NCBI GenBank assembly: GCA_013373445.1 | Contig: JABXHV010000040.1 | Location: 1 to 61,772, forward strand | Direction: 5' to 3' | Source: Paracoccaceae bacterium | GTDB taxonomy: Bacteria > Pseudomonadota > Alphaproteobacteria > Rhizobiales > Stappiaceae | DNA length: 61,772 bases | Part shown: positions 52,581 to 61,743 of the stretch, piece after piece | How positions within the stretch are numbered: the stretch's first letter is position 1 | Layout of the letters: each line of letters starts with the position of its first letter | The notes under the pieces: generated by a model | Seen by the model: the letters and a program-made list of their open reading frames with translations, nothing else | Told to the model about the DNA's origin: nothing | Databases searched by the model: none | Translations under genes and position numbers: made by a program

Positions 52581-53546
52581 ATGACACAAGACGTAATTGA
52601 GGGTGTCTACCTCAGCAGTACGCTTGACCTAAAAAGCTACCTTGCAAAATATTTTGAACCCCACAACGCCGTTATCAGGCTCAGAACACCGGACGAAATT
52701 GACGATCCGTCGAAAGTCCAGTTTGCACTTACCTGGCACCCGGAAGATGACGCGTTTGATCACTATCCGAACCTGAAACTGTCCCATTCCATTGCGGCCG
52801 GCGTTGACAGCATTGTTGCGTGTCCAAGCCTTCGCGATGACATCTATGTTTGCCGCGTTCACGACGAAAACCAAGCCGATTTGATGGCAGCCTTTGCGGC
52901 CTGGAATGTTGTTCACCAATACCGGGACATGGGGATCTATCTTCAGAACCAATCAAAAGGCATCTGGGAGTCCCAAATCCTCGACGAACTGCCGATGCCA
53001 CAAGACTACACGGTTGGCATTTTGGGGTACGGCTGGATGGGCAAAGCGATGGCCCGTGCCATTACGGCAATGGGCTTTTCGGTTGTTGCAGCTGTTCGTA
53101 ACCAACCCACAGAGCCCGCGATTGCTGGCGTTAGCTTCGAAGTTGGCAATGACGCCATTCTGAAGACTGCGCGCAGATCGCAGGCGCTCATCAATGTGCT
53201 GCCTCTCACCGATGAAACCATCGGATTTTTGAACGCTGCCCTGTTTGCTCGAATGCCCAAGGGTGCACGCCTGATCCAGCTTGGCCGTGGGCAACACTTG
53301 ATTGACGAAGACCTGCGTGATGCGCTCGATAGCGGACATTTGGGCGGCGCATCGCTTGATGTCTTTGCCATAGAACCATTGCCCGAAGATCACTTCTGGT
53401 GGCAGCATCCGCGCGTTGTTATCACGCCTCATCAGGCCAGCATCTCATCAAGACGCGTGCTCGCAGAGCAAGTTGTGCGTGCGGCGCAGGCCGTAAGCAA
53501 AGGTCTTGCACCCGATCTTTTCGTCGATCGCAGCAAGGGTTACTGA
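52581..53546 (+). CDS. D-2-hydroxyacid dehydrogenase, GhrA-like
   Basis: A 321-residue NAD(P)-dependent 2-hydroxyacid dehydrogenase with GILGYGWMGKAMA, Arg in QLGRGQHL, Glu in AIEPLPEDHFW and His in ITPHQASIS. It probably interconverts a 2-oxoacid and D-2-hydroxyacid formed in the operon's pathway. It follows the deacylase by six bases. Its tail VDRSKGY matches that of the paralogue at 12500-13447 (VDRKRGY), though overall the two are diverged. Confidence 0.88.
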   Translation: MTQDVIEGVYLSSTLDLKSYLAKYFEPHNAVIRLRTPDEIDDPSKVQFALTWHPEDDAFDHYPNLKLSHSIAAGVDSIVACPSLRDDIYVCRVHDENQADLMAAFAAWNVVHQYRDMGIYLQNQSKGIWESQILDELPMPQDYTVGILGYGWMGKAMARAITAMGFSVVAAVRNQPTEPAIAGVSFEVGNDAILKTARRSQALINVLPLTDETIGFLNAALFARMPKGARLIQLGRGQHLIDEDLRDALDSGHLGGASLDVFAIEPLPEDHFWWQHPRVVITPHQASISSRRVLAEQVVRAAQAVSKGLAPDLFVDRSKGY

Positions 53547-53595
53547 TCTCCCCCCATCCTGTCCTTTCTCTCCTTCCATCGCCAAGAGCCCCATC

Positions 53596-54627
53596 ATGAA
53601 AGCCATTTTTGACGAACGTCAGCTGAAGCATAACCCGGAGCGTTATTTCCGGCGCGGCGCTTATATGCCACATCCTGAGCAGCCCGAACGGGCAATCCTC
53701 ATTCGCGACATGCTCATCAAGAATGACTTTCCGATTGAGACCCCACAAGATTACGGACTGGACCCAATCAAGGCTGTCCACGATGAAGACTATGTGGAGT
53801 TTTGGAAAGATGCCTATGAGCGCTGGGTTGCAGAGGCAGGAGATGCTGAACCGATCCCAAACTATCATCCGGGGCGCAAGCATCCGGGTCGCCGCTCCTC
53901 GTCGATCTTTGGACAGCTTGGCTGGTACGCAACAGACACATCCGTGCCGCTGACAGAAGGTACCTTTGAAGCGATCTACTGGTCGGCCCAAACTGCGATT
54001 GAAGCCGCAGAACGCGTTGTGGCTGGTGATCGCCTCATCTACGGTCTTTGCCGCCCTCCCGGTCACCACGCGATGACAAACGGCGCCAACGGCTTTTGCA
54101 TCTTCAACAATGCGGCAGTCGCCGCACAGGTGCTGCGCAAGAAGTTCGACAAGGTCGCAGTGTTCGACATCGACACACACACCGGTAACGGTACGCTGGA
54201 CATCTTCTATGATCGAAGTGATGTGATGGTCTGCTCCCTGCACGTAGACCCGGACAACTACTCAACATTCTATCTCGGCTACCCGGATGAAACAGGAGAA
54301 GGCGACGGCGTCGGCGCAACGCTCAATCTGTGCCTCAAATCAGGATCAACCGAAGATGAGGTTCTGGTGCGTTTTCGCGAAGGTGTGGAAGCACTGAAAG
54401 CCAACGGCACTGAAGCCCTCGTCATTTCCCTTGGCTTCGACATGGCACATGATGATCCATTGTCCGAGGTCGGCATGACCGGCAAGGGCTTTGAGGTTAT
54501 GGCGCGGGAAATCGTACGCATGGGCTTGCCGACTGTCCTGATCCAGGAAGGTGGCTATTTGGGGCCGTCGCTTAGCGACAATGCGGAAGTCTTCTTGACA
54601 GCCGCGCGCGACGAAGCTGGCTCCTAG
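53596..54627 (+). CDS. Histone deacetylase family protein, acetylpolyamine amidohydrolase-like
   Basis: A 343-residue class II HDAC-like zinc amidohydrolase, close in length to acetylpolyamine amidohydrolase (AphA). RPPGHHAM supplies the His pair, VFDIDTHTGNGT (about residues 188-199) the Asp/His zinc ligands, and LGFDMAHDDPL (about 278-288) the third. It would remove acetate from an acetylated amine. The ATG at 53596 (MKAIFDERQLKHNPERYF) is the family start; the longer frame to 53506 overlaps the previous gene. With the deacylase this suggests the operon's substrate carries amide-linked acyl groups. Confidence 0.92.
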   Translation: MKAIFDERQLKHNPERYFRRGAYMPHPEQPERAILIRDMLIKNDFPIETPQDYGLDPIKAVHDEDYVEFWKDAYERWVAEAGDAEPIPNYHPGRKHPGRRSSSIFGQLGWYATDTSVPLTEGTFEAIYWSAQTAIEAAERVVAGDRLIYGLCRPPGHHAMTNGANGFCIFNNAAVAAQVLRKKFDKVAVFDIDTHTGNGTLDIFYDRSDVMVCSLHVDPDNYSTFYLGYPDETGEGDGVGATLNLCLKSGSTEDEVLVRFREGVEALKANGTEALVISLGFDMAHDDPLSEVGMTGKGFEVMAREIVRMGLPTVLIQEGGYLGPSLSDNAEVFLTAARDEAGS

Positions 54628-54647
54628 AACGCAGAAAGGTTTCCCCA

Positions 54648-55532
54648 ATGGCGGTGCTCTCAGCAGAACAACAAGAACAATTTTGGCGTGATGGCTTTCT
54701 GACAGTCGAAAATGCTGTAAGCGATGGCTTGCTGGAACGGCTGAAGGCCGACTTTGCCAAGTGGGTCGAGGAAAGTCGGCATCACAAGGACGCCTATGGA
54801 GAGACCATTGATGGCCGGCCCAGGTTTGACTTGCAGCCAGGCCATTCGGTCGATGCACCGGCCTTGCGCCGGGTCCAGGCCCCAACAGAAATCTCAGATG
54901 CATACTATGACGCGATGGCGGATAGCCGGATGACGGATATGGTGGCAGACCTCATTGGACCATCGGTGAAGCTGCACCATACCAAGATCAACTCAAAGCT
55001 TCCGGGCTCCGCCACTGAAGTAAAATGGCATCAGGACTTTCCGTTCACACCTCACACAAATTCCGATCTCATCACCGCCTTGCTCATGGTCGATGAAGTC
55101 ACGGATGAGAATGGCCCCCTGGAAGTTGCCTCAGGGACCCACAAGGGACCACTTTATCCGATTTGGCAGGATGATGTCTTTACCGGCGCGATTGAGGCAA
55201 CAACCGCTTCACAGATGCAATCGGAAGCAACCAAGTGCAAGGGAGCCGCTGGATCCGTGTGCCTGATGCATACAAAACTTGCCCATGGCTCTGCACCAAA
55301 CCTTTCAAGCCATCCACGTACGCTTTTGATCTGTGTCTATTCCGCAGCAGATTCCATGCCTCTCACTCCAAACCCGGTCCCTACAAAGCACCAAGGTCTC
55401 ATCGTTAGAGGCCAGGAAGCGGACCACATCCGGTGTGAGGCCTATGAGATGCGCAAGCCGCAATACCCAAAGACATCGTTCTTCGCGCAGCAGTCAGAGA
55501 CTGAACGCGCTCGATGGGGCGATACCTCCTAG
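54648..55532 (+). CDS. Phytanoyl-CoA dioxygenase family protein
   Basis: A 294-residue Fe(II)/2-oxoglutarate-dependent oxygenase of the PhyH family. Iron ligands are His and Asp in VKWHQDFPFTPH and the distal His in AHGSAPNLSSHPR, whose Arg would bind 2-oxoglutarate. Relatives hydroxylate fatty acyl-CoA, ectoine or other amino-acid derivatives. It is the last gene of the operon, 20 bases after the amidohydrolase, and converges with an M20 peptidase gene. A hydroxylation step fits with an aldolase at the operon's start, but the compound is unknown. Confidence 0.88.
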   Translation: MAVLSAEQQEQFWRDGFLTVENAVSDGLLERLKADFAKWVEESRHHKDAYGETIDGRPRFDLQPGHSVDAPALRRVQAPTEISDAYYDAMADSRMTDMVADLIGPSVKLHHTKINSKLPGSATEVKWHQDFPFTPHTNSDLITALLMVDEVTDENGPLEVASGTHKGPLYPIWQDDVFTGAIEATTASQMQSEATKCKGAAGSVCLMHTKLAHGSAPNLSSHPRTLLICVYSAADSMPLTPNPVPTKHQGLIVRGQEADHIRCEAYEMRKPQYPKTSFFAQQSETERARWGDTS

Positions 55533-55570
55533 CGCTTCCAGACCGTGTGGATTTGACGGGCGGGTAGAGC

Positions 55571-56701
55571 TCAGGAAAGACGTGTCAAAAGACCCGCCAT
55601 CAGCTTTGCGCGTTCCACCAGGCTGTCGATGAAGATATGCTCATCCAGTGTGTGCAGCCCCTTGCCCCGCACACCGACACTGTCAATGGTCGGAATGCCC
55701 ATGGCACCTGTAAAGTTGCCATCTGAACCACCGCCAGCGCTGTGATGATCGAGATCAAAACCGACTTCGGCCGCAATCGTCTTGGTCACATCAAAAAGCG
55801 CCAGAGTACCAGCGTCCGGCTCCCAAACCGGCCGTGTCAGTCCGCGCGTCACCTCGATGGTGACACCGTTCTCTTCGCCTGACAAAGCCAGCATACGTTC
55901 AACACCGGCATCCAGGTCACCCTGACGCTTCGCCATGGAGAGCACCTGTGCGTCACATGAGGACGAAACACAGTTCACCCACTTGCCCGCATGGATAACC
56001 CCGACGCTGAAAGTGCAATCCGGTGTGGTCATCGCCTCGATTTCCAGAACCTTTTTGGCCATGGCCGCGATGGCCGAGCGCCCGTCTTCCAACGCCCAGC
56101 TGGCATGACTTGGCTTGCCGATGGTCTTGACGTTGAACCGTGCAATTGCATAACGGCCAGTCACCGCGCAATCTCCCTGACTGGCAGGTTCTGGCACAAT
56201 CACATATTTGTTTTTGGCGGCTTCCCGCTCAATCAGCTCACGTGTTGACGGGGTTCCAATTTCTTCGTCCGGAGTGAGAAGAACAGTCACAGGAAGCGGC
56301 GTCTTCAAGCCGGCAGCCCCCAATTGTTTGAGGGCTTCCATGGCAACATAGTTGCCGCCCTTCATATCCATGACGCCTGGTCCATAAACCCGGTTTTCGA
56401 CAATTTTCCAGGGTAGCTTTTCCAGTGTTCCGATCGGATGCACCGTGTCCAGGTGGCCGCTGATCAGAATGCCTGGCTCACCCTGCTTTTCATGAGGAAA
56501 CTTTGCCCGCAACGAACCACCCATTCCCATGCGCCCTGGAATGCGCTCGATTTCTGCACCGGCGACTGCAAAGTCATAGGCCGCCAGATCCATCATCCGA
56601 TTGACGGCAGCAGCATCATAAGTCGGGCTTTCGCATTCGACCCATGTCTTCAGTCCGGTCAACATTTCATCGGTATCGAACGGCAAATCAAGATAGGTCA
56701 T
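55571..56701 (-). CDS. M20 family metallopeptidase (carboxypeptidase G2/glutamate carboxypeptidase type)
   Basis: A 376-residue M20 zinc peptidase with SGHLDTVHPIG, GVMDMKGGNY, TPDEEIGTPS, VPEPA and a distal His in GLHTLDE, a full metal set. The inserted dimerisation domain (about 175-285) contains KTIGKPSHASWALEDGRSA. No signal peptide is visible, unlike Pseudomonas carboxypeptidase G2, so it should be cytoplasmic. It converges with the preceding operon and may act on the same class of N-acyl amino acids, which is only inference. Confidence 0.9.
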   Translation of the reverse strand: MTYLDLPFDTDEMLTGLKTWVECESPTYDAAAVNRMMDLAAYDFAVAGAEIERIPGRMGMGGSLRAKFPHEKQGEPGILISGHLDTVHPIGTLEKLPWKIVENRVYGPGVMDMKGGNYVAMEALKQLGAAGLKTPLPVTVLLTPDEEIGTPSTRELIEREAAKNKYVIVPEPASQGDCAVTGRYAIARFNVKTIGKPSHASWALEDGRSAIAAMAKKVLEIEAMTTPDCTFSVGVIHAGKWVNCVSSSCDAQVLSMAKRQGDLDAGVERMLALSGEENGVTIEVTRGLTRPVWEPDAGTLALFDVTKTIAAEVGFDLDHHSAGGGSDGNFTGAMGIPTIDSVGVRGKGLHTLDEHIFIDSLVERAKLMAGLLTRLS

Positions 56702-56859
56702 GAGGATCTCTGGTCTGGTTTGATTGTGGAAACAGGCGGGCGCAGCTCGTTGCGACAGCTACCAAAACCAGTGTCTTTTATGCATGGCCCCGGGTCAACG
56801 TCCGGACCAGCTTTCCTCAAGCTTTGTGGATGGATTTTTCGACCCCTCCCAATTGAAAA
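56702..56859. other. Intergenic region upstream of the M20 peptidase gene
   Basis: About 158 bases between the peptidase start and the isocitrate lyase terminator, both on the minus strand. It should hold the peptidase promoter; no clear elements or genes were recognised. Confidence 0.3.
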
Positions 56860-56895
56860 GAATGGCCACGAGGATGGGTGCTCTCGTGACCATTC
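56856..56895 (-). terminator. Rho-independent terminator after isocitrate lyase
   Basis: Arms GAATGGcCACGAG (56860-56872) and CTCGTGaCCATTC (56883-56895) pair over 12 of 13 bases around a ten-base loop. On the minus strand the hairpin is followed by TTTT (56859-56856). It begins 18 bases after the isocitrate lyase stop. Confidence 0.8.
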
Positions 56896-56912
56896 CCCCC
56901 AGTAGCGCAGCC

Positions 56913-58529
56913 TTATTCAGCAGCGAACTGGTTCATTGTGTTGGCTTGTCCGCCTGCCTTCAGCGCACGGTCTCCGGCGACCATTTCCTTGAAGGTATCA
57001 CCAAGATCAGACCCGACCTCATGCTGATGCTTGACTGCCGAGATGCCGCGACGAATTTCCTCGCGCTGGACTGTTGCAACATATGCCAACATCTTGTCTT
57101 CACCAAAGTAACCGTTGCTCAGCTCATCAACCGACTTTGCAGTCAGATGGAAGGTGGGCAGGGTAATCAGATTGTGGAACACGCCTGCCTTGGTGGAGAG
57201 GTCGTATTGGAAACGACGCAGCCGATCATCTGCCTCACGGCCAAGATCTGTTTCATCGAACTTTGCAGACATCAACGCGTTGTCATCCGGATAGTCTGAA
57301 GTTTCAATACGGCCTTCATCCAACCACTGCGCGCGCACCTGTTTGCGCAGGTTCAAAGTCCAATTGAAGGACGGTGAATTGTTGTAGGTCAGTTTGGCGT
57401 TCGGCACGCGTTCGCGGATTTCATTGACCATGGAAGCAATTTCATCAACGTTCGGCGTGTCGGTTTCGATCCAGAGCAGATCTGCCCCACCTTCTGACAG
57501 TGATGCAACGCAGTCCTCTATAACCCGAGCACGCCCGGTCCCCTCCTGGAACGGGAACAGTCCGTTGGGAAGCCTTGCCGGGCGCACGAATTGCCCATCA
57601 CGGTAAAGGGCGAGCTCACCGTCCTGCATAGGATTGAGGTCACTGATCGGCTCTGTTTTGAGCCATTTGATATATTCAGATGCAAGGTCGCCGGGTCCCT
57701 GGCTGACCGGAACCTTCTGGGTCAGTCCCGCACCAAGACTATCGGTACGGGCGACGATTACACCATCATCAATTCCCAGTTCCTCGAAGGCCAGGCGACA
57801 GGCCCTAAGTTTCTCAATGAAATCCTCACGCGGAACCGTGACCTTGCCATCCTGGTGGCCACACTGTTTGGCGTCCGACACCTGGTTTTCGATCTGCAGG
57901 CAACACGCACCAGCCTTGATCAGTTCCTTGGCCAAAAGATAGGTCGCATGTTCATTTCCAAATCCCGCATCAATGTCTGCGATGATTGGAACAACATGGC
58001 TTTCGAAGTTGTCGATCGCCTCAACGGCGGCAGCTTCCGCGGTCACATCACCAGCCTTGCGAGCGGCACGCAGATCCTTGAAGAGGTCGTTGAGTGCCAC
58101 CTCATCTGCCTGGCGCAACGATGTGTAGATTTCCTGGATCAGGTCGGCAACAGCGGTCTTTTCATGCATGGACTGATCGGGAAGATGTCCCCACCGGTTC
58201 CGCAACCCTGCAACCATCCAACCTGACAAATACACATAGGCGCGCTTGGTCGTGCCTCGCAAACGCTTGACCGACTTGATCATCTGTTGTGCATGAAACC
58301 CGGACCAACAACCAAGAGACTGTGTCGAAAGGGTCGGATCTGCGTCGTAGGCCGCCATATCTTCACGCATGACACTCGCCATCTCGCGCGCAATGTCGAG
58401 GTGGCTCGCATAGGTGTTCTGCAGTTTCAACTGTACAATATCGTCAATCTCGACGCCACCGCGCGTCCGGCCAGAGGGATAGCGGGCAAGGGCATCCTTG
58501 CGCAATTCCGAGTAGGTCCTTTTAGTCAT
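56913..58529 (-). CDS. aceA: Isocitrate lyase
   Basis: A 538-residue isocitrate lyase that splits isocitrate into glyoxylate and succinate in the glyoxylate shunt. The catalytic loop reads KQCGHQDGKVTV (Cys in place of the shorter family's KKCGH context), as in the approximately 530-residue Pseudomonas-type enzymes. DIDAGFGNEHATY, ARTDSLGA and YNNSPSFNW are further active-site segments. AAAGGA lies eight bases before the ATG. It is 84 bases downstream of the malate synthase-like gene on the same strand. Confidence 0.96.
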   Translation of the reverse strand: MTKRTYSELRKDALARYPSGRTRGGVEIDDIVQLKLQNTYASHLDIAREMASVMREDMAAYDADPTLSTQSLGCWSGFHAQQMIKSVKRLRGTTKRAYVYLSGWMVAGLRNRWGHLPDQSMHEKTAVADLIQEIYTSLRQADEVALNDLFKDLRAARKAGDVTAEAAAVEAIDNFESHVVPIIADIDAGFGNEHATYLLAKELIKAGACCLQIENQVSDAKQCGHQDGKVTVPREDFIEKLRACRLAFEELGIDDGVIVARTDSLGAGLTQKVPVSQGPGDLASEYIKWLKTEPISDLNPMQDGELALYRDGQFVRPARLPNGLFPFQEGTGRARVIEDCVASLSEGGADLLWIETDTPNVDEIASMVNEIRERVPNAKLTYNNSPSFNWTLNLRKQVRAQWLDEGRIETSDYPDDNALMSAKFDETDLGREADDRLRRFQYDLSTKAGVFHNLITLPTFHLTAKSVDELSNGYFGEDKMLAYVATVQREEIRRGISAVKHQHEVGSDLGDTFKEMVAGDRALKAGGQANTMNQFAAE

Positions 58530-58613
58530 GTCAAAGTCCTTTCAAAGCGAAGTCCAAGGGTTCGCGCCGCCAAGGCGATGCGTTGTTCGTTGAAGTCGGG
58601 GGGCGTTGCAGCG

Positions 58614-60008
58614 TCAGTCGAGTGCGTTCATGACGTCATAGGCAGCGGACGCCACAAAGTCCGGCAGCACATCTGCGGTCGCCGCATTCTGGAAAATGCG
58701 CATGGCGGAGCCGTAGTGCTTGCGGTGAAACTCGCGCGAACCATTGGCTTCCAATATACGCGCAACCTCGGTCTGAAGCAGTTGAGCCAGCCAGTCTGCA
58801 TCCATGTGACGTGTGCTGCCATCGTCCAGTGTCACCGGCACTTCGTGATGGATCCATTGCCAGATTTGGGCAGTTGCAAGCTCCGCACTTGCGCCGTCTT
58901 CCCGCTTGGAGTTGATAACCCCTCGCCCCTTGCCAGAGATACGGTTCGCCAAACACTCGATGGCCAAAGAGATATTTTCCTGGACGTCGGTTTGGCAGAT
59001 ATCAAAGGCAAGAGGCGTCAGGGCCTGGTCAGGTTCAGGACGACATGACAGCGGCGGCGGGGAGGCCTCCGGCATCATGCCAAGCGACTGAATTCCGCGA
59101 CGTTCGCAAGCTGCCTTCAAACGCGTGGCATAAGTCGCAAGAATGTCCTGATCCATCGTCAGACGGTTGCGATGGGGAAGTACACAGTCCGGCTTGCTGC
59201 GCAAAACCTTGATGTAGCTGTGCGCGAAGTTTGTTAGGTTTCCGGAGAGCCCGAGGATCCGACCTCGCAATTCATGAATGATCTCATCCATCTCAAAGGC
59301 GGCGCGCAAGGTTTCGATCTGTGCAACGGCCTTGATTGTGTCCGGCACCAGCGCCAACCGGTCTTCCGTGAACATGAAAATGTCATTCCAGAGTCGCGCT
59401 TCGCGGTGATTTTCAAGCTTGGCAAGGCCATAGACAGGCCCTGTGCCACGCTTGACAAGCGCCTCGGCATTATGAAAGGCGTGAAGACCAAAGTCGAACA
59501 GCGCTGCCGACATTGGACGGCCGGCAACCAGAAGGTTGTCTTCCTGCACATGGAGTGCACGAGGGCGAACAATAACAGTTGTGTCTTCCCCTTTGAGAGA
59601 CGAAAGGTTCGCTTGCGCTTCAATCATATGATCGAAACGTGGCGACGTTGCATCCTCAAGATCCGCGAGAAAGGCTTCAACACCTGCCAGAATAGCGGCG
59701 CTCAAAGAGGACTTGTCAGCAGGGCCATGCCCACCGATGGACCGACAGGCCAACGGCGACGATGCTGCTTTCCAGTCACCGCTCCTAATATCATTCGTCT
59801 CGGACAAAAAGTCAGGCAGGTAGCCGGCGCTATAGACGTTCTGCTGTGTCTTGCGCGCTGACAACAACGCGCGCAACGAAGATCCGAAGCGTGTTTCAAG
59901 CTCTCCCAGAAACTGCAGTGCTGCGGGGGTCAATACATCGCCCGCTCCTGTCACACTGCGCAGAACGAGCGGAGTGGTCATTTTATTCTTGGACGGATCA
60001 TGTAACAT
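58614..60008 (-). CDS. Malate synthase A-like protein, shortened and with an altered active site
   Basis: A 464-residue homologue of malate synthase A (usually about 530). LPDFLSET, VRPRALHV (Arg150), SLFDF-type AALFDFGLHAFHN, IETLRAAFEMDEI (metal ligand Glu232) and IWQWIHHE match the family; the catalytic-base region KREDGASAEL keeps Asp371. Where AceB has the metal-ligand Asp in GRWDYIFSYIK this protein has Asn260 in GNLTNFAHSYIK. About 58 residues around the HDGTWxAHPGL segment are missing after residue 311. It may be inactive, or have another role, so the shunt may need another malate synthase. AGGG precedes the ATG. Confidence 0.78.
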   Translation of the reverse strand: MLHDPSKNKMTTPLVLRSVTGAGDVLTPAALQFLGELETRFGSSLRALLSARKTQQNVYSAGYLPDFLSETNDIRSGDWKAASSPLACRSIGGHGPADKSSLSAAILAGVEAFLADLEDATSPRFDHMIEAQANLSSLKGEDTTVIVRPRALHVQEDNLLVAGRPMSAALFDFGLHAFHNAEALVKRGTGPVYGLAKLENHREARLWNDIFMFTEDRLALVPDTIKAVAQIETLRAAFEMDEIIHELRGRILGLSGNLTNFAHSYIKVLRSKPDCVLPHRNRLTMDQDILATYATRLKAACERRGIQSLGMMPEASPPPLSCRPEPDQALTPLAFDICQTDVQENISLAIECLANRISGKGRGVINSKREDGASAELATAQIWQWIHHEVPVTLDDGSTRHMDADWLAQLLQTEVARILEANGSREFHRKHYGSAMRIFQNAATADVLPDFVASAAYDVMNALD

Positions 60009-60158
60009 TTTCCCTACCCCTTTTCGTGTGATGGGACTGTGCGATTTGTGATGTCACACTAGTAATGTTACTCGATACATGCATTATATATTTGTTTTTA
60101 AAGGGTAATCCTGTCAGTCGTGTAAGATTTTCGGCTGACCTTTTGTAAGGTTTGTCAC
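60009..60158. promoter_or_regulatory. Divergent promoter region of the glyoxylate-shunt genes with TGTAAGRTTT repeats
   Basis: An AT-rich 150-base region. TGTAAGATTT (60121-60130) and TGTAAGGTTT (60144-60153) form a direct repeat spaced 23 bases, about two helical turns, ending five bases before the regulator ATG. This would suit autoregulation by the XRE regulator. No gene is present. Confidence 0.45.
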
Positions 60159-61595
60159 ATGGTCAAGCGTGGTGAAAAGCTCGTCATTGGTCGAAGGCTC
60201 AAGGTTTTGCGAACCTCACTTGGCCTCACACAAGCACAAATGGCTGAAGAGCTTGATGTTTCGCCCAGCTACATCACGCTGATCGAATCTGATCAGCGCC
60301 CGGTATCGGCCAAGCTGCTGATGCGCCTGGCGGAAGTCTATGATCTCAATGTTTCCGAGCTGGCACCAAGCGTCGATAGCCAACTGGCCTCTGACTTCGC
60401 AGCCGCCTTGAAAGATCCTGCTCTCGAAACAGATGGCGTCACACGCTCCGAGATAGAAGCTGTGCTGCAGAGCGCCCCTAAAGTCGCTGCCGCCCTCGTT
60501 CGCCTCCAGGAGAAATACACCGAGGCCATGATGGGGAACCAGGCAGATGAAAATCCCCTCACCGATCGCAACAAGGTCGATGCGCTTGGGCAGGTGTCCC
60601 GGCCTGTCGAACAGGTCCGGGAATGGCTCTACAAATTAAACAACTACATTGACCGGATCGATAGAGCCGCTGAGGCTGCGGCCGAGGAAATGTCGCTCCA
60701 CCGCTCCGAGCCGCATGTCACCTTGTCAGAACGCCTGACGAGCCATGGCATTCGGGTGCGCATTCTTCCTGCACCGGTGATGGCAGGTGCCCTTCGGCGC
60801 TACGATCCGCACCGTCGTGAGCTGATGTTGTCTGAGCTGATGACACAATCCAGCAGGCGGTTTCAGATCGGGGTACTTCTGGCGCGGTTGGAACACTTCG
60901 ATCTGATTGAGGAGATTGCCGCCAGCGCCGGGTTTCAGGACCCGGACACGTTGACACTTATGCGTGTCAGCCTTGCAAACTACTTCTCAGCAGCCTTGCT
61001 GATGCCTTACCAGCGCTTTTTGAAAGCCTGCGAAACGGAACGCTATGATGTCGAACTGATCAAGCACCGCTTTGGCACAAGCTATGAACAGACGGCGCAC
61101 CGAATGGCAACCTTGCAGAGACCGGATGCGCGCGGAATACCGTTCTTCTTCGTGCGGATTGATCGAGCTGGAAACGTCTCCAAGCGCTTCAGTGCCGGCC
61201 GCTTCCCTTTTTCGCGTTTCGGAGGCACCTGTCCGCTTTGGAATATCCATGCGGCTTTTGAAACACCGGAACAAGTCACGACCCAGCTCATAAGAATGCC
61301 TGAAGGCACGCGTTATTTCTCCATCGCTCGCAGTGTACGACGGGTTGGCGGAAGCCACGGTGCGCCGTCTCCTAAGATCGCAATAGGACTGGGGTGTGAT
61401 GTGTCTTATGCCCCAAGGCTGATCTATGCTGACGACATTGATCTGGAGCGGGTTCAGCCGACAGATATCGGACTTAACTGCTTTTTGTGTGAGCGCCGCG
61501 ATTGCTCCTCACGCGCCCAGCCCCCCTTGAACCGAAAGCTGGCACTCAATGAGCGCGAACGCAGCGTCGCCATCTACACCTTTGAAGGAGAGTGA
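60159..61595 (+). CDS. XRE family short-chain fatty acyl regulator (ScfR/RamB/PrpC-type)
   Basis: A 478-residue regulator: N-terminal Cro/CI helix-turn-helix (LGLTQAQMAEELDVSPSYIT, residues about 20-40), a middle region resembling the IrrE/ImmA-like domain, and a C-terminal DUF2083 domain with a cysteine-rich motif (NCFLCERRDCSSRAQPPLN). Such proteins sense acyl-CoA or acetate state and control isocitrate lyase and malate synthase, as RamB does in actinobacteria. It is divergent from aceB-like/aceA, its most likely target. AAGG about ten bases upstream supports the ATG. Confidence 0.9.
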   Translation: MVKRGEKLVIGRRLKVLRTSLGLTQAQMAEELDVSPSYITLIESDQRPVSAKLLMRLAEVYDLNVSELAPSVDSQLASDFAAALKDPALETDGVTRSEIEAVLQSAPKVAAALVRLQEKYTEAMMGNQADENPLTDRNKVDALGQVSRPVEQVREWLYKLNNYIDRIDRAAEAAAEEMSLHRSEPHVTLSERLTSHGIRVRILPAPVMAGALRRYDPHRRELMLSELMTQSSRRFQIGVLLARLEHFDLIEEIAASAGFQDPDTLTLMRVSLANYFSAALLMPYQRFLKACETERYDVELIKHRFGTSYEQTAHRMATLQRPDARGIPFFFVRIDRAGNVSKRFSAGRFPFSRFGGTCPLWNIHAAFETPEQVTTQLIRMPEGTRYFSIARSVRRVGGSHGAPSPKIAIGLGCDVSYAPRLIYADDIDLERVQPTDIGLNCFLCERRDCSSRAQPPLNRKLALNERERSVAIYTFEGE

Positions 61596-61714
61596 CCACT
61601 TTCATGGACGGCCCAAGGCGTATTCATGCACGGCAAGTCAAATACTGAAGCCGCACAACTTCGAGCTGTTTCCCGGTAGTCCTAGCTTCTATTATTTTCC
61701 TAGATTTTAGACAC

Positions 61715-61740
61715 AAAAAACCCGGCACTGGGCCGGGTTA
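61715..61740 (-). terminator. Rho-independent terminator of the tRNA-fMet gene
   Basis: On the minus strand AACCCGG..CCGGGTT forms a stem directly after the tRNA 3' end and is followed by six T. The short distance (a few bases) to the CCA end fits a single-tRNA transcript. Confidence 0.85.
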
Positions 61741-61743
61741 TTT

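Noticed and set aside
58614-60008. Pseudogene call for the malate synthase-like gene
   Set aside because: The frame is uninterrupted over 464 codons, with a ribosome-binding site and conserved blocks at both ends, so it is kept as a CDS with an altered active site.
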